A DNA stretch of 10,122 nt from JAUWQU01 sp964605095 (GCA_964605095.1 CAZSBS010000179.1:1-10122), one strand, 5' to 3'; positions 1 through 6,829 are shown, counted from the stretch's first letter. Notes: generated by a model not told the origin, from the sequence alone. Translations and numbers: made by a program.

Positions 1-2960
1 GCCGCGTCTCGCGCCGACAGATCCGGGTATTTCTTGTTCGAGCCCACGTCGGGGCGGCGTTTCCAGCTTCTGGCGCAGCGCTGGTAGCGGTCGCGGGAGT
101 CGACGACCTCGACGTCCACGGTTGTGCCCTCGGGCAGGTCGTCGGCGGACTCGACCCTGGCGTAGCCCACGCCGAGCAGGTCTTCCAGCTCCGGCCGGTA
201 AGTCTCGATGACCTTCAGTGTGGCCTCGTCGCCGGCGCGGATGCGGAAGATGGCCTCAGCATCGAGGGAGTTCTTCACGCCGGCGTTTCGTAGTGCCTCG
301 AGCTTGACCAGCCCGGTATCGCGGAGGTCCATGAGCTTGCCCCAAATCCAGGCCGGGCCGGAATGAAGCTCGTCCAGGGCCCAGCCCGCCTGGTCGTCGG
401 AAACCGGGCGGATGTCCTCGGCCATGGCGAGGATTTCCTCGTCAAAGTCCGGCAGCATGGCCAAGTGGATGCTGTCGGGCCAGTCGGCGGGCTTTGCGGG
501 GATGTGCCGCCAGGCCTCCTCGCAGGTGTGAGGCAGAATCGGGGCAAGCAGTTTCACCAGCGTGCAGAGCATCAGGTGTATGACGCTCTGGCTGGCGCGT
601 CGGCGGATGGCGTCGGGCGACTCGCAGTAGAGCCTGTCCTTGACGGCTGAGAGGTAGATGCTCGACGCCTCGACCGTGCAGAACTCGTACATTCGCCGGG
701 CGGCCTTGTGGAACTCGTAGGCGTCGTAGGCCTGGCGGACGTCGCGGATGAGTTGGTGGATTTCCATGAGCATCCACCGGTCGACGGAGTGGTCGGTCGG
801 CTCGACGGCGTCGCGGGCCGGGTCGAAGCCGCTGCACGCGCCCATGCAGAACCGCAGCGTGTTGCGGATCTTCCGGTAGGCGTCCTCGGTCTTGGCGATG
901 AGGTTCTCTCCGCAGCGGATGTCGTCCTGGTAGTCCTGGCTGGCGATCCAGAGCCGGAGGATGTCCGCGCCTCGCTTGTCGAGCTGGTCGATCACGTCGA
1001 TGGTGTTGCCGCTGGACTTGCTCATCTTGTAGCCGGCCTCGTCGACGACGAAACCGTGCGTCAGCACCGTGCGGAACGGCGCCTGCCCCCGCGAGCCAAG
1101 GGCCGGCAGGAGCGAAAGCTGGAACCAGCCCCGATGCTGGTCGGAGCCTTCAAGGTACAGGTCGACGGGGATCGTCTCGACGAGCCCGCGCTTCATCGCG
1201 ACGGCGTACCAGCTCGATCCGCTCTCGAACCAGACGTCGAAGATGTCCTTGCCGCGGCGCAGAGAGTCCAGCGGGAAGCTCGCGGGGTTCTCCAAGGCTG
1301 GGTCATTGGCCGGGTCGTAGTCGCCCAGCAACTCCGCGGGCGTCGCGGTGAACCATGCGTCGGAGCCTAGGCGGGCGATTGTCGCCGCGATGGCGCGGAC
1401 GCTCTGCGACGTCATCAGCGGCTCGTTGTCCTCGTTGAATAGCGCGGGTATCGGCAGGCCCCATGCTCGCTGGCGCGAAATGCACCAATCGGGCCTGCTC
1501 TCCAGCATGCCCGCGATGCGGTTTCGGCCCCAGGCCGGGATGAACTCGACGCCGCCTTCCTCGTCGGGTCCGCGACGGCAGCATTCCATGGCCATGTCCC
1601 GCAGAGACTCGGTCATGTCCCGCAGCGGGCGGTCGACAGCGATGAACCACTGCTTTGTCGCCCGGAAGATCGTCGGCTTCTTGCTCCGCCAGTCGTGCGG
1701 ATAGCTGTGGCGGATTGTTTCCTGGAGCATCAGCGTACACGCCTTGTCCAGGTGCTCGATCACCATCGGGTTGGCCTGCCAAACATCCTTGCCGCGAAGA
1801 AACTCCGGCGCCGTATCGTCGAACGTGCCGTCGTCCCGCACTGGGCAGTAGATCTCCAGCCCGCACTTCAGGGCCGTGCCGTAGTCCTCGGCGCCGTGGC
1901 CGGGAGCGGTGTGGACCAGGCCCGTGCCGTCCTCGAGCGTTACGTACTCAGCCGGGACCACGGGGCAGCACTTGCCTTCCAGCAGCGGGTGTGCGTAGCT
2001 AAGGCCGGCGTCGAGCAGGTCCTGGCCCTTGCAGGTTCCCACGACCTTGAAGCCCTGGAGGAATCCCGAGCGGGCCGCGCCGATGGCGGCGGCGACCTTC
2101 TCGACGAGCCGCTCGGCGATGACCAGCAGCCAGGTTCCCTTTGTCGTGGTGGCCCGGACGGCGGCGTAGGTGTATTCGGGATGCACAGCCACGGCCAGGT
2201 TGGCCGGCAGAGTCCACGGGGTGGTGGTCCATACTAGCAGTGCCGGTGTGGCGCCATCGGCCTTGGGCAGCGCGTCCAAATTGCCGCCGGTAAGCTTGAA
2301 GGCCACGTAAATGCTCGTGTCGTCGCGGTCGTGGTATTCCAGTTCCGCGTCGGCCAGGGCGGTTCGGTTCTCGATGGACCAATGCACGGGCTTGAGCTGA
2401 CGGTAGACCAGGTTCTGGTCGACCAGGTCGGCGAAGACCTCCAGCACGGACGCCTCGTATTGCGGGTCCATGGTGATGTACGGCTTGTCGAACTCGCCGA
2501 TGACGCCCAGCCGCTGGAACTGGTCGGATTGCATCTTGGCGAAGCCATTGGCGTAGGTCTGGCATCGCTGGCGAATCTCGACTGGCGAGAGGTTCTTGGC
2601 GGCCTGGCCAAGCTCCTTCATGACCTTGTCCTCGATGGGCAGGCCGTGGCAGTCCCAGCCTGGGACGTAGGGAGCGTCCAGACCGGCCATGTTCTTGACG
2701 CGAACGACGATGTCCTTGAGGACCTTGTTCAGGGCGGTGCCCATGTGAATGTTGCCGTTGGCGTACGGTGGGCCGTCGTGCAGGATGAAGTGTTCGGCGC
2801 CGTCGCGCGCCTTGCGGATCCGCCCGTAGAGGTCCTGCTGCTTCCACCGCGCCTGGATGGCGGGCTCCTTCTGGATAAGCCCGGCCCGCATGTCGAAATC
2901 GGTCGCGGGCAGGTTCAGCGTGTCCTTGTAGGCGTTCTTGTCTTTCTTGCCGGTACTCAT
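1..2960 (-). CDS. ileS: Isoleucyl-tRNA synthetase, 3' end cut off by the window edge
   Basis: This cytoplasmic class Ia aminoacyl-tRNA synthetase charges tRNA-Ile with isoleucine using ATP and hydrolyses misactivated or mischarged valine. The frame is open for 986 codons from ATG 2960 to the window edge. Visible in order are the HIGH region HDGPPYANGNIHMG, with H72-M73-G74 as its core; the CP1 editing-domain motif WTTTPWTLPAN at residues 244-254 followed by GTGLVHTAPGHGAEDY; the stretch GSDQHRGWFQ; KMSKS at 645-649 followed by SGN; then the anticodon-binding helical region. Near the end is RYQRCARSW...LSARDA, which aligns with the C-terminal zinc knuckle but keeps only C962 of the four usual cysteines. 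E. coli IleRS has 938 residues, so this protein is longer, and probably only a few residues are missing. The start is supported by the MSTGKKDKNAYKDTLNLP N-terminus, normal for the family, and a GGAG at 2972-2975, 11 bases upstream. The gene is divergent from the kinase gene. Confidence 0.97.
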   Translation of the reverse strand, partial: MSTGKKDKNAYKDTLNLPATDFDMRAGLIQKEPAIQARWKQQDLYGRIRKARDGAEHFILHDGPPYANGNIHMGTALNKVLKDIVVRVKNMAGLDAPYVPGWDCHGLPIEDKVMKELGQAAKNLSPVEIRQRCQTYANGFAKMQSDQFQRLGVIGEFDKPYITMDPQYEASVLEVFADLVDQNLVYRQLKPVHWSIENRTALADAELEYHDRDDTSIYVAFKLTGGNLDALPKADGATPALLVWTTTPWTLPANLAVAVHPEYTYAAVRATTTKGTWLLVIAERLVEKVAAAIGAARSGFLQGFKVVGTCKGQDLLDAGLSYAHPLLEGKCCPVVPAEYVTLEDGTGLVHTAPGHGAEDYGTALKCGLEIYCPVRDDGTFDDTAPEFLRGKDVWQANPMVIEHLDKACTLMLQETIRHSYPHDWRSKKPTIFRATKQWFIAVDRPLRDMTESLRDMAMECCRRGPDEEGGVEFIPAWGRNRIAGMLESRPDWCISRQRAWGLPIPALFNEDNEPLMTSQSVRAIAATIARLGSDAWFTATPAELLGDYDPANDPALENPASFPLDSLRRGKDIFDVWFESGSSWYAVAMKRGLVETIPVDLYLEGSDQHRGWFQLSLLPALGSRGQAPFRTVLTHGFVVDEAGYKMSKSSGNTIDVIDQLDKRGADILRLWIASQDYQDDIRCGENLIAKTEDAYRKIRNTLRFCMGACSGFDPARDAVEPTDHSVDRWMLMEIHQLIRDVRQAYDAYEFHKAARRMYEFCTVEASSIYLSAVKDRLYCESPDAIRRRASQSVIHLMLCTLVKLLAPILPHTCEEAWRHIPAKPADWPDSIHLAMLPDFDEEILAMAEDIRPVSDDQAGWALDELHSGPAWIWGKLMDLRDTGLVKLEALRNAGVKNSLDAEAIFRIRAGDEATLKVIETYRPELEDLLGVGYARVESADDLPEGTTVDVEVVDSRDRYQRCARSWKRRPDVGSNKKYPDLSARDA

Positions 2961-3024
2961 TCTGAATGAAACTCCATTGCTTGCTAGAGGCGCCCAAGCG
3001 CACCACGGGCCGCGAGACTGGGGA

Positions 3025-3052
3025 ATTATATCGCCCTCGCGGTCGCGGTCAA
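3025..3052 (-). promoter_or_regulatory. Sigma-70-type promoter of ileS
   Basis: On the minus strand, TTGACC (3052-3047) is followed by a 16-base spacer and a perfect TATAAT (3030-3025). Eleven of twelve hexamer bases match the housekeeping consensus, in a GC-rich setting where an AT-rich -10 is unlikely by chance. The predicted start site is near 3018, giving a leader of about 58 bases before the ileS ATG. The leader is too short for a T-box, so regulation would come mainly from promoter strength. The match is seen directly; activity is inferred. Confidence 0.75.
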
Positions 3053-3177
3053 ACCAATAGTCCCGCCGGTCGCTTGGCCCGCTCGTTCGCAACGGCCCGG
3101 CCCGGCAGCGTTTGCGACGTGATAACCGCTCCAGTCCAGACAGGCGCGGATTCCTGCCAAGACGCCAAATGACACTC

Positions 3178-3192
3178 ACGCGGAATCCGCGT
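3178..3192. repeat. 15-base perfect palindrome, candidate operator
   Basis: ACGCGGA-A-TCCGCGT has two 7-base arms around one central base. It lies in the divergent ileS/kinase region, about 125 bases upstream of the ileS promoter and about 110 bases upstream of the sigma-28-like kinase promoter. Size and symmetry fit a dimeric regulator site, but no regulator is identified and it may be incidental in GC-rich DNA. Confidence 0.35.
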
Positions 3193-3220
3193 ATCTGCAT
3201 TCAGGTTGTGAGAAATATTT

Positions 3221-3240
3221 CTGAAGATACCTGAAGATAC
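3221..3240. repeat. Perfect 10-base tandem duplication (CTGAAGATAC x2)
   Basis: CTGAAGATAC occurs twice with no gap at 3221-3230 and 3231-3240, upstream of the kinase gene. A period of 10 bases is about one helical turn, so two copies would present the same face to a DNA-binding protein. The duplication is seen directly; an operator role is inference. Confidence 0.5.
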
Positions 3241-3299
3241 TTGCCCGTTTCCATCTCCCGTCGTATTAGCATTACTTTGCTGTGCGAATGCCAGCCCTG

Positions 3300-3326
3300 T
3301 AAGGCTCTGCGCATTTAGGCCGAAAA
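3300..3326 (+). promoter_or_regulatory. Sigma-28 (FliA/SigD)-like promoter of the hybrid kinase
   Basis: TAAGGCTC at 3300-3307 and GCCGAAAA at 3319-3326 are separated by exactly 11 bases. The enterobacterial sigma-28 consensus is TAAAGTTT-N11-GCCGATAA, so the -10 matches 7 of 8 and the -35 matches 5 of 8 with ideal spacing. A start near 3333 would give a leader of about 65 bases. If real, it places the kinase in a motility or chemotaxis regulon. A weaker sigma-70-like pair, TTGCCC (3241-3246) with TATTAG (3264-3269) and a 17-base spacer, is an alternative. Confidence 0.45.
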
Positions 3327-3327
3327 A

Positions 3328-3371
3328 CCCGACGCGGCGCCCCGACGCGGCGGCATAAGTGTCGTTCGGGG
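3328..3371 (+). repeat. 12-base direct repeat with possible leader hairpin
   Basis: CCCGACGCGGCG occurs at 3328-3339 and again at 3341-3352, one base apart. The second copy can also form a stem, CCCCGA at 3340-3345 with TCGGGG at 3366-3371, enclosing 20 bases. All of this lies within or at the start of the inferred kinase mRNA leader, 30-70 bases upstream of the start codon. The repeat is certain; a folded regulatory leader is speculation. Confidence 0.4.
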
Positions 3372-3400
3372 ATAAGTTACTGTAAATATGGAGTTTTGAC

Positions 3401-5689
3401 ATGGGCGAAGCATCCGAGTTTAGTGATCCCGGAGGCTCCGAGGCGCAGGCGCATGCAAAGGGGAAGGCCATCGATAGACGGCTCAAGAACATTCTCGACA
3501 GTATTGGCGAGGGTTTTTTCTCACTCGACGAGAATCTGGTAATAACCTACTTCAATCCGGCGGCGGAGAAATTGCTCGGGCGCAAGGCCAAGGACGTGGT
3601 AGGGCGACACCTGACCAAGGAGGCGTTTCCGGAGGCCAAGGGGTCGATTTTCGAGCAGAAGTACACTGAGGCCCTTGGGACGGGCCGGCGGATCCGCTTC
3701 GAGACGTATTTCGGCGTTGCCCCTTACGAGAACTGGTACGACGTGCGCGTTTCGCCCTTTGACGGCGGTATCAGCGTGCTCTTCCAGGTCACAAGCGAGC
3801 ACCACCGCACGATCGAGGCTCTCAAGGCCGGGCAGGTGCGGTTCCGCGAGTTGTTTGACAACATGGGCTCCGGCGTGGCCGTTTACGAGGCCAGCGCCGA
3901 TGGCCAGAACTTCTTCTTCCGCGACTTCAACCCCGCGGGCGAAAGAATCACGGGCGTGTCGAAGGACAAGGTCGTTGGGCGAAACATTGAGGAAGTTTTC
4001 CCGGGCGCCGAGAAAATGGGCGTGCTGGGCTTGCTGCGGCGCGTCTGGCGGACAGGCCGGGCCGAGAGCCTGCCGGTGGCAGTGTACCAAGACGACCGAA
4101 CCCCTGCGCTTTGGATGGAGAACTATGCCTTCAAAATCGGTTCGGGCGAGGTCATCGCGGTCTTCAACGACCACACAGTGGAGAAACGGGCGATGGAGGA
4201 GGCCCGCAGCCTGGCGCGTTTCCCGGCCGAGAATCCCGACCCCGTCATGCGGGTCAGCAGGGACGGGGTGCTGATTTATGCAAACGACGGCTCTGGCGCG
4301 TTGCTGGAGAGTTGGCACGTTGCTGTCGGCCAGACTCTGCCGGAGAGCGTCTGGCAGCAGTGGCGTCCGGTGATAGAGTCCGGCCAGCCCGCCACGGTCC
4401 ATGCAATCTGCGGGAAGCGGACGTTCTCGCTGAACGTCGCGCCGATCGCGGAGGCGGGGTATGCCAACGTCTACGGCCGGGACATCACGGATGTGCTGGC
4501 GGCGGCAAAGGAGTACGACCGGCTGCAGGAGCAGTTGCGCCAGTCCCAGAAGATGGAGTCGATCGGGCGTCTTGCCGGCGGGGTGGCTCACGACCTGAAC
4601 AACCTGCTGACGCCGATATTGGGCTACTCGCAGTTGGCTCTGGCAGCGCTGGGCAAGGATAAACCGCTCCACAACGACATGGAGCAGATTTTTCTGGCCG
4701 GGCAGCGTGCCCAGAGCCTCACCCAGCAACTGCTGGCCTTTGGGCGAAAGCAGTTGCTGGATCTCTCGGTGCTGAACCTCACCGACGAGGTCCGCCAGTT
4801 CGAGCCGATCCTTCGCCGCGTGATTCGCGAGGACATTGACATCGAGTTCTACCTTGCCGAGCCGCTGGGCAGCGTCCGGGCCGACCCCGACCAGATTCAC
4901 CAGATTCTGATGAACCTGGCTATGAACGCGCAGGACGCCATGCCGGACGGCGGCCAGCTTACCATTGAATCCGCCGATGTTGTCTTCGACGAGGCCCACG
5001 CGCGGACCCACCCGGACGTCCAGCCAGGATCGTACGTAATGCTGGCCGTCAGCGACACCGGCATGGGCATGGACGAGAAGACCAAGGGGCAGATCTTCGA
5101 GCCGTTCTTCACGACCAAACCGCCGGGCAAGGGCACGGGGCTTGGCCTGGCGACCGTCTACGGCATCGTCCTGCAGCACAAGGGCGGCATATGGTTCTAT
5201 AGCGAGCCGGGGCGCGGCGCCACTTTCAAGGTCTACCTGCCGCGCGTCGAGGCCCAGGCCCAGGCCAAGCAGCGCAGCCAGCCGCGAGCCGCACCGGTCG
5301 AGCACAAGGGCGAGACGGTCCTTGTCGTCGAGGATGAAAAGATCGTCCGCGCCCTCACCTGCGAGGTGCTCCAGCGCCACGGCTACAAGGTCCTGTCGGC
5401 CGCCAATTGCGACCAGGCCGTCGATATCGCCGGCCGGTACGACGGGGATATCCACCTGCTGGTAACCGACGTGGTCATGCCAAGGCTCAACGGGCGGGAG
5501 TTGTTCGACCGCCTTCGCGAGAGCCGGCCTCGGCTGGCGGTGCTGTACATGTCCGGCTACACCGACAACGTCATCGCCCACCACGGCGTATTGCATGAGG
5601 GCACCGCGTTCATCCAGAAGCCTTTCAGCATCCGCGGCCTGACCGACAAGATTCGCGGCGTGCTTGATGAAGCCGCCGCCCAGGACTGA
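3401..5689 (+). CDS. Soluble PAS-PAS-PAS hybrid sensor histidine kinase with C-terminal receiver
   Basis: This 762-residue hybrid kinase autophosphorylates on histidine and can pass phosphate to its own receiver. Three PAS-type regions lie at about 27-138 (clear core DSIGEGFFSLDENLVITYFN), 147-262 and 268-365 (more degenerate). A short linker helix leads to HisKA with H397 in GGVAHDLNNLL, the HDFNNLL-type H-box with L for F. The ATPase domain has the N-box N505/N509 (LMNLAMNAQDA), DTGMGM, the F-box IFEPFFTTK and the G-box GKGTGLGLATVYG. The receiver (about 638-757) has E644-D645, phosphoacceptor D690 (VTDVVMP), S718 and K740, so it looks functional. No membrane segment or signal peptide is visible, so it should act in the cytoplasm. 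The ATG has GGAG at 3390-3393, 7 bases upstream. No partner regulator or Hpt gene is in the window. The PAS ligand cannot be read from the sequence. Confidence 0.95.
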   Translation: MGEASEFSDPGGSEAQAHAKGKAIDRRLKNILDSIGEGFFSLDENLVITYFNPAAEKLLGRKAKDVVGRHLTKEAFPEAKGSIFEQKYTEALGTGRRIRFETYFGVAPYENWYDVRVSPFDGGISVLFQVTSEHHRTIEALKAGQVRFRELFDNMGSGVAVYEASADGQNFFFRDFNPAGERITGVSKDKVVGRNIEEVFPGAEKMGVLGLLRRVWRTGRAESLPVAVYQDDRTPALWMENYAFKIGSGEVIAVFNDHTVEKRAMEEARSLARFPAENPDPVMRVSRDGVLIYANDGSGALLESWHVAVGQTLPESVWQQWRPVIESGQPATVHAICGKRTFSLNVAPIAEAGYANVYGRDITDVLAAAKEYDRLQEQLRQSQKMESIGRLAGGVAHDLNNLLTPILGYSQLALAALGKDKPLHNDMEQIFLAGQRAQSLTQQLLAFGRKQLLDLSVLNLTDEVRQFEPILRRVIREDIDIEFYLAEPLGSVRADPDQIHQILMNLAMNAQDAMPDGGQLTIESADVVFDEAHARTHPDVQPGSYVMLAVSDTGMGMDEKTKGQIFEPFFTTKPPGKGTGLGLATVYGIVLQHKGGIWFYSEPGRGATFKVYLPRVEAQAQAKQRSQPRAAPVEHKGETVLVVEDEKIVRALTCEVLQRHGYKVLSAANCDQAVDIAGRYDGDIHLLVTDVVMPRLNGRELFDRLRESRPRLAVLYMSGYTDNVIAHHGVLHEGTAFIQKPFSIRGLTDKIRGVLDEAAAQD

Positions 5690-5793
5690 GGCGATCATGG
5701 AAGCCCCAAACGGCAGGTAATAACCGGCCCCCGGTGAAAAGTGACGAAACAAAGGGCCTGTCACGGGTGTTCGACTAAGTGAAGGACTGACGA

Positions 5794-6525
5794 ATGAAGC
5801 GCGTAAACGAGTTTCAGTCCAAAACCTTTACTGGGAGTAGAGCAATGGGTCGGTTTCTGATCGTTTTTTGCGCTGCAATGGGGTTGTGGGCAACTCTGAG
5901 CGCCGTCACCGTGCTGAATTCCGCTCGGGCGGCAGCGGAAGCCAACCAGCCGGCCAAGCAGAAAGTGCCGAAAGGCTTCGTGAGCCTCTTTGACGGCAAG
6001 ACGCTCACCGGCTGGAAGGGGCGGGAGACGCTGTGGAAGGTTGCGGACGGCGTGATCGTCGGCCAGACTACGGCCGAGCACAAGCTCAAGCACAATGAGT
6101 TCCTCTATGCCGAAAAGGAGTACGGCGACTTCGAGCTGCTCATCAAGTTCAAGCTTCGCAACCACAACAGCGGCGTGCAGATCCGCAGCCGGGTCCATGA
6201 CGCCAACGAGTTCATCGTGAAGGGCTACCAGCCGGACATCGCCGAGAGCCGGTATACCGGCATCCTTTACGAAGAGGGCGGGCGGGGCATTCTCGCGGAC
6301 GTCAAGCCGGACGAAGTGGCCAAGCACGTCAACCAAGGCGACTGGAACCAGTACCGGATCATCTGCAAGGGCAACAACATCCAGGAGTTCCTCAACGATT
6401 TCCAGACTGTCAACTACACCGAGAACAAGGCCGACGCCCCGACCAAAGGCGTGATCGCCCTGCAACTGCACGCGGGCCCGCCAATGAAGGTGGAATTCAA
6501 GGACATCTTCATCAAACAGCTCTGA
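5794..6525 (+). CDS. Secreted DUF1080 protein (3-keto-disaccharide hydrolase family)
   Basis: This is a 243-residue protein of the DUF1080 / 3keto-disac_hyd family (PF06439). The family has a concanavalin-like beta-sandwich fold, some members cleave 3-keto-glycosides, and it is abundant in Planctomycetes, Verrucomicrobia and Bacteroidetes. The domain fills residues 61-242, with GFVSLFDGKTLTGWKG, VADGVIVGQ, NSGVQIRS, GYQPDIA, GDWNQYRI and LQLHAGPPMKVEFKDI. A hydrophobic export signal (about 20-42) ends at SARA|AAEA, so the product should be periplasmic or surface-located. Two in-frame starts are plausible: ATG 5794 with GAAGGA 7 bases upstream, and ATG 5845 (residue 18) with GGGAG 7 bases upstream. 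The second gives a more typical signal peptide, MGRFLIVFCAAMG. Substrate is unknown; the family name is secure and the activity inferred. The gene follows the kinase by 104 bases with no clear terminator between. Confidence 0.93.
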   Translation: MKRVNEFQSKTFTGSRAMGRFLIVFCAAMGLWATLSAVTVLNSARAAAEANQPAKQKVPKGFVSLFDGKTLTGWKGRETLWKVADGVIVGQTTAEHKLKHNEFLYAEKEYGDFELLIKFKLRNHNSGVQIRSRVHDANEFIVKGYQPDIAESRYTGILYEEGGRGILADVKPDEVAKHVNQGDWNQYRIICKGNNIQEFLNDFQTVNYTENKADAPTKGVIALQLHAGPPMKVEFKDIFIKQL

Positions 6526-6533
6526 GTAAGAGA

Positions 6534-6551
6534 GGCTTCAGGCTTCAGGCT
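6534..6551. repeat. Short heptamer tandem repeat (GGCTTCA, 2.6 copies)
   Basis: GGCTTCA at 6534-6540 and 6541-6547 is followed by a partial GGCT at 6548-6551, starting 8 bases after the stop codon of the DUF1080 gene. The period equals that of the long GAATGNN array at 9936-10026, but the unit sequence is unrelated. Too short for a functional claim. Confidence 0.6.
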
Positions 6552-6579
6552 AGTGTACAGTCAAAGTTGATTCCATGGA

Positions 6580-6619
6580 TTGGGTGCCATGCTTCCGAAG
6601 ACGGAAGCATGGCACCCAA
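6580..6619. repeat. 18-bp perfect stem-loop, REP-like palindrome
   Basis: Arms 6580-6597 and 6602-6619 are exact reverse complements around the loop AAGA; the arm reads TTGGGTGCCATGCTTCCG. It lies 54 bases after the stop of the DUF1080 gene. It would make a very stable RNA hairpin, but no T-tract follows on either strand, so it is not a standard intrinsic terminator. It could protect the 3' end of the upstream transcript. From memory, GTGCCATGC-type palindromes recur between genes in planctomycete genomes, which would make this a dispersed REP/MITE-like element; that needs a genome search. Confidence 0.75.
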
Positions 6620-6655
6620 AAATCGATGGCTGACAGATCACTGGCGGAAAAGATT

Positions 6656-6736
6656 ATTTCAACGCAGAGATCACAGAGACAGATAGATGGAGTTCTTTCT
6701 TGTCCTCCGCGTTCTCCGCGCTCTCTGCGTTGAAAT
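6656..6736. repeat. Foldback repeat with 15-base inverted ends and internal 9-base units
   Basis: ATTTCAACGCAGAGA at 6656-6670 is the exact reverse complement of 6722-6736. Inside the right half are three degenerate 9-base units, CTCCGCGTT (6705-6713), CTCCGCGCT (6714-6722) and CTCTGCGTT (6723-6731). The left half carries decayed complementary copies such as AACGCAGAG and ATCACAGAG. The 81-base unit therefore looks like a folded-back tandem repeat. No transposase gene and no clear target-site duplication is visible. Similar ACGCAGAG repeats are, from memory, widespread in environmental genomes. It lies upstream of the symporter start and argues against the longer symporter reading frame. Confidence 0.7.
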
Positions 6737-6751
6737 CTTCTTCTTTTGGTT

Positions 6752-6766
6752 GCGGGCAACGCCCGC
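6752..6766. repeat. Small GC hairpin upstream of the symporter
   Basis: GCGGGC (6752-6757) and GCCCGC (6761-6766) form a perfect 6-bp stem with loop AAC. It is the third stem-loop in a row in this gap, 64 bases before the symporter ATG. There is no T-tract after it, so a terminator role is not supported. The rest of the gene-free stretch 6526-6829 shows no further gene. Confidence 0.35.
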
Positions 6767-6829
6767 GCCAAGTGCTCCGCGAGAGATATTCGTTTCTTCT
6801 TTTCCCGCGATGCGGTAGATTTCCCAGCC

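Noticed and set aside
708..1370. 220-codon plus-strand frame antisense to ileS
   Set aside because: No domain, and lies opposite the KMSKS and anticodon-binding coding region; an antisense shadow.
1999..3006. 335-codon minus-strand frame overlapping ileS
   Set aside because: Arg/Gly/Pro-rich out-of-frame shadow; the IleRS frame with HIGH and editing motifs occupies the same bases.
3049..3492. 147-codon minus-strand frame across the divergent region
   Set aside because: Overlaps the ileS promoter and the kinase 5' end, has no recognisable domain, and its composition follows the regulatory repeats.
5723..5735. Possible terminator hairpin (ACCGG/CCGGT) after the kinase gene
   Set aside because: Only 5 bp with a 3-base loop and no T-tract following; too weak to call.
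3521..5764. 747-codon open frame on the minus strand opposite the kinase gene
   Set aside because: It mirrors the kinase codons in GC-rich DNA, shows no recognisable domain, and the plus-strand frame has full kinase and receiver motifs.
6746..6829. TTG-initiated N-terminal extension of the symporter
   Set aside because: The 28 extra residues are hydrophilic, start just beside the foldback repeat, lack a Shine-Dalgarno and are not expected in this family.
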